From Christensenella sp. UBA1224 (GTDB lineage: Bacteria > Bacillota > Clostridia > Christensenellales > Aristaeellaceae), in contig DBXA01000055.1 in assembly GCA_002309235.1 (NCBI GenBank), positions 1,860-20,331 on the forward strand: a stretch of 18,472 nt of DNA, read 5' to 3'. The position numbers and the translations under genes were made by a program. Shown here piece by piece: positions 14,869 through 18,472 of the stretch. Below the pieces are notes generated by a model that did no database searches, was not told where the DNA came from, and was given only the letters and a program-made list of their open reading frames with translations. Each line of letters starts with the position of its first letter. Position 1 is the first letter of the stretch.

Positions 14869-15456
14869 TTATACGGACGTGTTATCGTTCCCGGTGAAAT
14901 GCGCGTAGAGCGTTTCGTACATACGCTCTTCTTCGCTGCCGAGGCTGATGAGCTCTATATCCTTCATAAGTATCTGCATGGACACCGGATCGCGGCCCAT
15001 GAAATCCAGCACGCCTATCGTGGCGCGCAGGTCGTCCGCGTGCTCTACGAAGCCTACGTAGGAATCCGTATGCGTCCACACTGTCACGACCCTTGCGTTT
15101 TCCCTTGCCCATTCGAGTGAGAAACGCATGTAATCCTCGTTTTCCCCGGGCAGCGGCATCTCAAAGGGTGGGGATGGCTTCAATTGCATCAGCAGCTCCA
15201 GCCTTTCGGCATATACGATATCGCATATCACCTCGTTTATACAGGAACTGCGCACGATGTAGAAGCCGTCGTGCTGGCCGTAAGGAGATATGGATTCCAC
15301 CACCGCCTCGATCGGGTTTACTCTGCGTACATAACCGGCGATAAAGTCATCCGGGTTTTCGTCGTCTGTAAAAAGGGAGGCGATGGCATTGTCGCCCATC
15401 AGCTGGCGCAGGCGGTAAGCCGTGAGAGCCAGGTTGTTGCTGTCATTCAGGTTCAT
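14869..15456 (-). CDS. Unrecognised 195-residue protein with a probable internal duplication
   Basis: A soluble, acidic protein with no signal or membrane segment. I do not recognise a named family. Residues 41-89 and 135-183 are the same length and align almost without gaps: GYV with GFV, Ala51 with Ala145, Gly60 with Gly154, Ile73 with Ile167, and then ERL with ERM after a one-residue shift. Each half is beta-rich and closes with a charged helix, a texture that recalls small Sm-like barrels; that fold is a guess. The ATG at 15456 is the first Met of the frame. GGAG lies about 13 nt upstream, in the 31-nt gap after the methyltransferase gene. The location, between a DNA methyltransferase and a transporter, does not give a function. 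Confidence 0.65.
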   Translation of the reverse strand: MNLNDSNNLALTAYRLRQLMGDNAIASLFTDDENPDDFIAGYVRRVNPIEAVVESISPYGQHDGFYIVRSSCINEVICDIVYAERLELLMQLKPSPPFEMPLPGENEDYMRFSLEWARENARVVTVWTHTDSYVGFVEHADDLRATIGVLDFMGRDPVSMQILMKDIELISLGSEEERMYETLYAHFTGNDNTSV

Positions 15457-15487
15457 CAGTGGATCTTAACTCCGTTTTATTTTTGTT

Positions 15488-16717
15488 TTAGGTTCCTTCC
15501 GCAGAATAGAAGGCGGTGTTCCCATAGATGTCATTTACGCGTATGCACACCGGTGCATCGATGAACGGTATCTTCAGCGAAAGGGAGATATCAGGCGACC
15601 GGAAGGAACGCTGAGATTGCGCCGCGGGCACGAAAACGCCGTTTGAGATATAACCGGCAGCCCAGCCGTCCAGCCTGTCTGTCCCGGCCTCCTCGCCTTC
15701 AGTCACGCCGCGGAAACCGGAGAAGGTGACCAAAAGATCTCCTAATCCTTCCTGCGCGAAGTGTGCCTCGATATCCGGCGCGGCGCAGACGGGCGTCACG
15801 GCATCAAATAAGGTTTCGGGCAGGCGTCTCCTGAGGCTGAACAGCGCCATCGGGCTCATATCCACGGCGATGAATTGCCTTCCGTTTGCGCAGGCGGCAT
15901 CCGCTGTCGTTCCGCTGCCGCTCATAAGGTCGCAGACGATGTCTCCCGGCTGCGTAGAGCAGAGTATGATGCGCTCAAGCAGCTTTAGGGGCTTCTGGGT
16001 CTCAAAGCCTGTGCGCTGAGGGTCCTTCTGCTGCATGTTGAGGTCGGTCCAGACATCACCGGGCAATACCGGCTCATCATCGTAATAGCGGTAGAGCCTC
16101 CCCGCGGAACGTATCTCACTGTAGGGCCGGCCGTCGGCATCCGTGCCGCGCTTCATATGATTGGCGCGGACTCCCTCCCGGGGCACGGATACCGCCTGGG
16201 CATCGAAATAGTAATCTTTTGTCTTTCGGTACATAAATATGGTATCATGCTTGCGGCTGAAATAATGCGTTGCGCGCCCGCCTGTCTGGTAGGCCCATAT
16301 GATCTCGTTCAGGAGATTGTCCTCACCGAAGATCTCATCCATGAGCATGCGCGCTCTCCCGCTCATGCGCCAGTCCACATGCAGGAACATAAGACCGTCG
16401 TCGCGTAAAAGCTCCCTTGCGCCGGTGATCGTTTCGCGGAGCAGCTTTGTGAGACCGGCAATATCGGCAGGGTCGTCATAAGCCCTGGCTGTGAGGGAGC
16501 CTGTGCCGCTCTTCCATTCCTCCGGGTGTACCGCTACGCGCATGTCAAAGGAACGGCCTGTCGCAAAAGGCGGGTCGATATAGACGCACTGCACGCTGCC
16601 TGCGTACTTTTTGATGAGCGCAGGCAGGGCATCGCGTACATCCGAGAGCATGAACAGCCCTCGGCTTTCTCCCTTTGGCTGCGTTTCCCTCGTTATGTTT
16701 GCGGTGTGGAGCAACAT
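15488..16717 (-). CDS. Solitary DNA amino-methyltransferase, beta class
   Basis: A 409-residue N6-adenine or N4-cytosine methyltransferase (Pfam N6_N4_Mtase). The catalytic motif DPPF (48-51) precedes the SAM-binding motif DLMSGSGTT (263-271), the order of the beta class. In the second, Met replaces the usual Phe. A segment of about 145-240, including a conserved-looking GFETQKP at 238, lies between and probably holds target recognition. It is shorter than typical type III Mod subunits, and there is no restriction gene in view. The start at 16717 shares one base with the stop of the upstream gene (TGATG). AGGAGG (16727-16732) lies 9 nt before. The frame open to 16780 would overlap that gene. 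The target sequence cannot be read from the protein. Confidence 0.85.
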   Translation of the reverse strand: MLLHTANITRETQPKGESRGLFMLSDVRDALPALIKKYAGSVQCVYIDPPFATGRSFDMRVAVHPEEWKSGTGSLTARAYDDPADIAGLTKLLRETITGARELLRDDGLMFLHVDWRMSGRARMLMDEIFGEDNLLNEIIWAYQTGGRATHYFSRKHDTIFMYRKTKDYYFDAQAVSVPREGVRANHMKRGTDADGRPYSEIRSAGRLYRYYDDEPVLPGDVWTDLNMQQKDPQRTGFETQKPLKLLERIILCSTQPGDIVCDLMSGSGTTADAACANGRQFIAVDMSPMALFSLRRRLPETLFDAVTPVCAAPDIEAHFAQEGLGDLLVTFSGFRGVTEGEEAGTDRLDGWAAGYISNGVFVPAAQSQRSFRSPDISLSLKIPFIDAPVCIRVNDIYGNTAFYSAEGT

Positions 16718-17670
16718 CAGAAACCGCCTCCTCGTATGGATCTGCGGGTAACGGTGCCGATCAAAGCGGCGGCGAGGCAAGTGATGCTTCCCAGCAGCAT
16801 GAGCATATACTCCTGCTCGATGCCGCTTCCGCTGTCGACCTTAAATTCCATCAGGGTTGCAAGTCCCGCTCCTGCCAGGAACGCGAGTATCCGCCATATC
16901 CTGCCCGCTATGCTCTTTGTGACTGTGACGGCACGTATGCACATGATGAGAAGGAGGCCCATGGCGGCCAGCTGGTCGATGCGGAAGTATTCGAGCGCCA
17001 GTACTTCACCCTCGCGCATGGAGACCGTGACGATGCGCAGCGCGCAGTAGATGCCCAGAGCGACATTGGTGAGAGCACCCGGGCGCAGCTTTTCCGGCAT
17101 CAGCATCACGCAGGCAAGGCATACCATGGCGCAGGATGCGAGCTCCATGCGGTATACCGCGAAACGGCTGTCGCCGTATCGATCGATGACGGAAAGCATG
17201 CTGTTCTGGATCCCTATGGATTGGGTGAGCTTGCCCCAGCCTTCGCCTATCGTGAGCTGCGCAAGGACTACTGCCGCGGCGAACAGCCCAAAGCCCGGCG
17301 CGAAGCAATCCGCCAGGTGAGCGGTATCCGTCCGCGTGATGAAGGATGAAAGCGCCAGCCCAAGCGCCGCGCCGATCACGGCGCCGCACATGGAGGCGCC
17401 GCCTTCCGTGAACAGGGGGATGGTCTCATAGGCGTACATATACTTTTCGTATTTGGCGAGGCAGTATACGATCCGCGAAAATACGGTGCCGAACAGCATC
17501 ATGAGAAAGCCCGCAAAGGCTATGGAGGAAGCCGGTACGTGGTAATGCGTATTCAGGTATCTGCGCAGGATCAGCGCGCTCAGCAGCCACAGAAGGCATC
17601 CTGCGCCTATGATGAGACCGTATTTTGTGAATTCGAGTCCCGCGAAGGAGAAGAGGATATAGTCTTCCAT
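16717..17670 (-). CDS. Divergent Lgt-like membrane protein
   Basis: A 317-residue protein with about 7-9 hydrophobic segments that resembles prolipoprotein diacylglyceryl transferase (Lgt). Matches are KYGLIIGAG (16-24), EGGASMCGAVIG (89-100), ADCFAPGFGLF (120-130), GEGWGK (142-147) and YCALRIVTVSMR (208-219). In E. coli Lgt the sixth-helix motif GRIGNFIN...E carries Arg143, Asn146 and Glu151. By eye these correspond here to Val135, Gln138 and Glu143, so the catalytic Arg is lost. Arg239 and Arg246 correspond to Arg212 and Arg219, while Glu243 becomes Val216. It may be a paralogue with another lipid-related function. AAGGAGG lies 8 nt before the ATG, and only 1 nt separates it from the upstream gene. 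Confidence 0.7.
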   Translation of the reverse strand: MEDYILFSFAGLEFTKYGLIIGAGCLLWLLSALILRRYLNTHYHVPASSIAFAGFLMMLFGTVFSRIVYCLAKYEKYMYAYETIPLFTEGGASMCGAVIGAALGLALSSFITRTDTAHLADCFAPGFGLFAAAVVLAQLTIGEGWGKLTQSIGIQNSMLSVIDRYGDSRFAVYRMELASCAMVCLACVMLMPEKLRPGALTNVALGIYCALRIVTVSMREGEVLALEYFRIDQLAAMGLLLIMCIRAVTVTKSIAGRIWRILAFLAGAGLATLMEFKVDSGSGIEQEYMLMLLGSITCLAAALIGTVTRRSIRGGGF

Positions 17671-17671
17671 A

Positions 17672-18472
17672 TCATTTCCCTCCTTTTGAGGCAGATGCGA
17701 AATAGATGATATCGTACAGGCCGCGTTTTCCGGCAGGTGTGAGCGGAGATACCACGCCGTCCTCGTAGGAGTAGTACAGTTGCGCGGAGGCCCCCCCGTC
17801 CAGATTGTAGGCCTGCTGGCATCCGAGCTTGAGCATGATGCTCTTGAGCGTATTGACGGTGATGGACCGGGAATTATCCGTCCTTCCGGATGCGACTACC
17901 AGCACATAGTGCAGAGGGCCAAGCTGGCCGATAGCGGCGCGCGGGTTTCCGCCGCCGATGCCGAAGGGATAATAGCCCGGCGGGTCCAAAGCTGCCTTCC
18001 CGTCTATGACCAGGGCAGGCCCGAAGGAGAAGCATTGGTAGATATTGCCCTTGAAGGCTTCGTATGCTTCTTTCTTGTCCGCTGCGTAGATGCAGTGCAT
18101 GTCCCCATCGTAATCAATGATGAGCATATCCAGGTTGTTTGATATCTCATGGGATATCGTCTTTCCCTGCCGCACGATCACGGAACCGTAGCGGTCGCGG
18201 TAATAATCCCCGTTGATCGCGATGATGGCGTTTACCCTGCGGGCAAGCTTATTGATATCCGCGCGTGCGGCGGAGGATGGCGTGCCGGCGATCGCTGTGC
18301 GAAGCTGGCTCGCATCCATTATCTCCACATCCGCCACGGTGTATATGGTATAGTCGTATTTGAAGGAATATACGTGCACGTTGATGGAATCATCCTCGTA
18401 GCGGGCGCCCTTCTCCTTATAATGGGAGGATACGAGCTCTGTCCCCCCGGAGAAGTCGTCCATCGGGAGCAC
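17672..18472 (-). CDS. Second phosphodiester glycosidase-like (NAGPA) protein, 5' end cut by window
   Basis: The frame is open to the right edge, so the N-terminus is missing; 266 residues are visible. The NAGPA domain motifs are present: AINGDYY (85-91), NPRAAIGQ (176-183) and NLDGGASA (223-230). The segment before them is beta-rich. Any signal peptide or membrane anchor would lie outside the window. The first gene of the ftsY operon (7421-8491) encodes a paralogue with the same three motifs but a different front end. This gene is followed after 1 nt by the Lgt-like gene, so the two are probably co-translated. Both are expected to act at the cell surface. The substrate is unknown. Confidence 0.82.
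   Translation of the reverse strand: MLPMDDFSGGTELVSSHYKEKGARYEDDSINVHVYSFKYDYTIYTVADVEIMDASQLRTAIAGTPSSAARADINKLARRVNAIIAINGDYYRDRYGSVIVRQGKTISHEISNNLDMLIIDYDGDMHCIYAADKKEAYEAFKGNIYQCFSFGPALVIDGKAALDPPGYYPFGIGGGNPRAAIGQLGPLHYVLVVASGRTDNSRSITVNTLKSIMLKLGCQQAYNLDGGASAQLYYSYEDGVVSPLTPAGKRGLYDIIYFASASKGGK

Noticed and set aside
1..18472. CRISPR arrays, tRNA or rRNA genes, insertion sequences, prophage genes
   Set aside because: I looked for regular repeats, cloverleaf-like stretches, transposase or integrase motifs and terminal repeats, and saw none.

Overview
The window looks like part of the chromosome of an uncultured, strictly anaerobic, gut-type Clostridia (Firmicutes). The basis is strong AAGGAGG ribosome binding sites, sigma-A-type promoters, a Gram-positive-type FtsY, and a ferredoxin-fused electron-transfer flavoprotein operon of the kind known from acetogens and other anaerobes. 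I see no phage, transposon, CRISPR, tRNA or rRNA. The family and genus cannot be named from the sequence alone.

Layout. (1) 3-296: the 3' end of an unrecognised plus-strand gene. (2) 520-1497 (minus): a secreted protein with two SH3-like domains, followed by a hairpin terminator. (3) About 500 bp of intergenic DNA holds a probable minus-strand promoter, a 15-bp palindrome and a perfect-consensus plus-strand promoter for (4) a cytosolic M14 zinc carboxypeptidase (1997-3673). (5) A bidirectional terminator separates this gene from a four-gene minus-strand operon. That operon is transcribed from a promoter at 8565-8593 and runs: membrane-anchored phosphodiester glycosidase-like (NAGPA) protein, TcaA/NTF2-like membrane protein, ftsY, transglutaminase-like protein. 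(6) Divergently, 8692-12076 encodes EtfB, EtfA fused to a 2[4Fe-4S] ferredoxin domain, and a GlcD/LctD-type FAD dehydrogenase. This is the gene order of the electron-confurcating lactate dehydrogenase complex (LctBCD). It ends in a 14-bp terminator hairpin. (7) 12145-13596 (minus): a cytosolic serine carboxypeptidase of family S10. (8) 13698-18472 (minus) is a tightly packed operon that starts beyond the window. It encodes a second NAGPA-like protein, a divergent Lgt-like membrane protein, a solitary beta-class DNA amino-methyltransferase, a 195-residue protein with a likely internal duplication, and an MFS transporter, then a terminator.

How the parts fit. The best-supported pathway is the Etf/dehydrogenase operon. 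The family oxidises a 2-hydroxy acid, most likely lactate, with NAD+ while spending reduced ferredoxin. The two carboxypeptidases point to intracellular peptide breakdown. Both phosphodiester glycosidase-like proteins, the SH3 protein, the TcaA-like protein and the Lgt-like protein point to cell-envelope work. The least explained parts are the Lgt homologue that has lost key catalytic residues, the duplicated 195-residue protein, and the unusual setting of ftsY among envelope genes.
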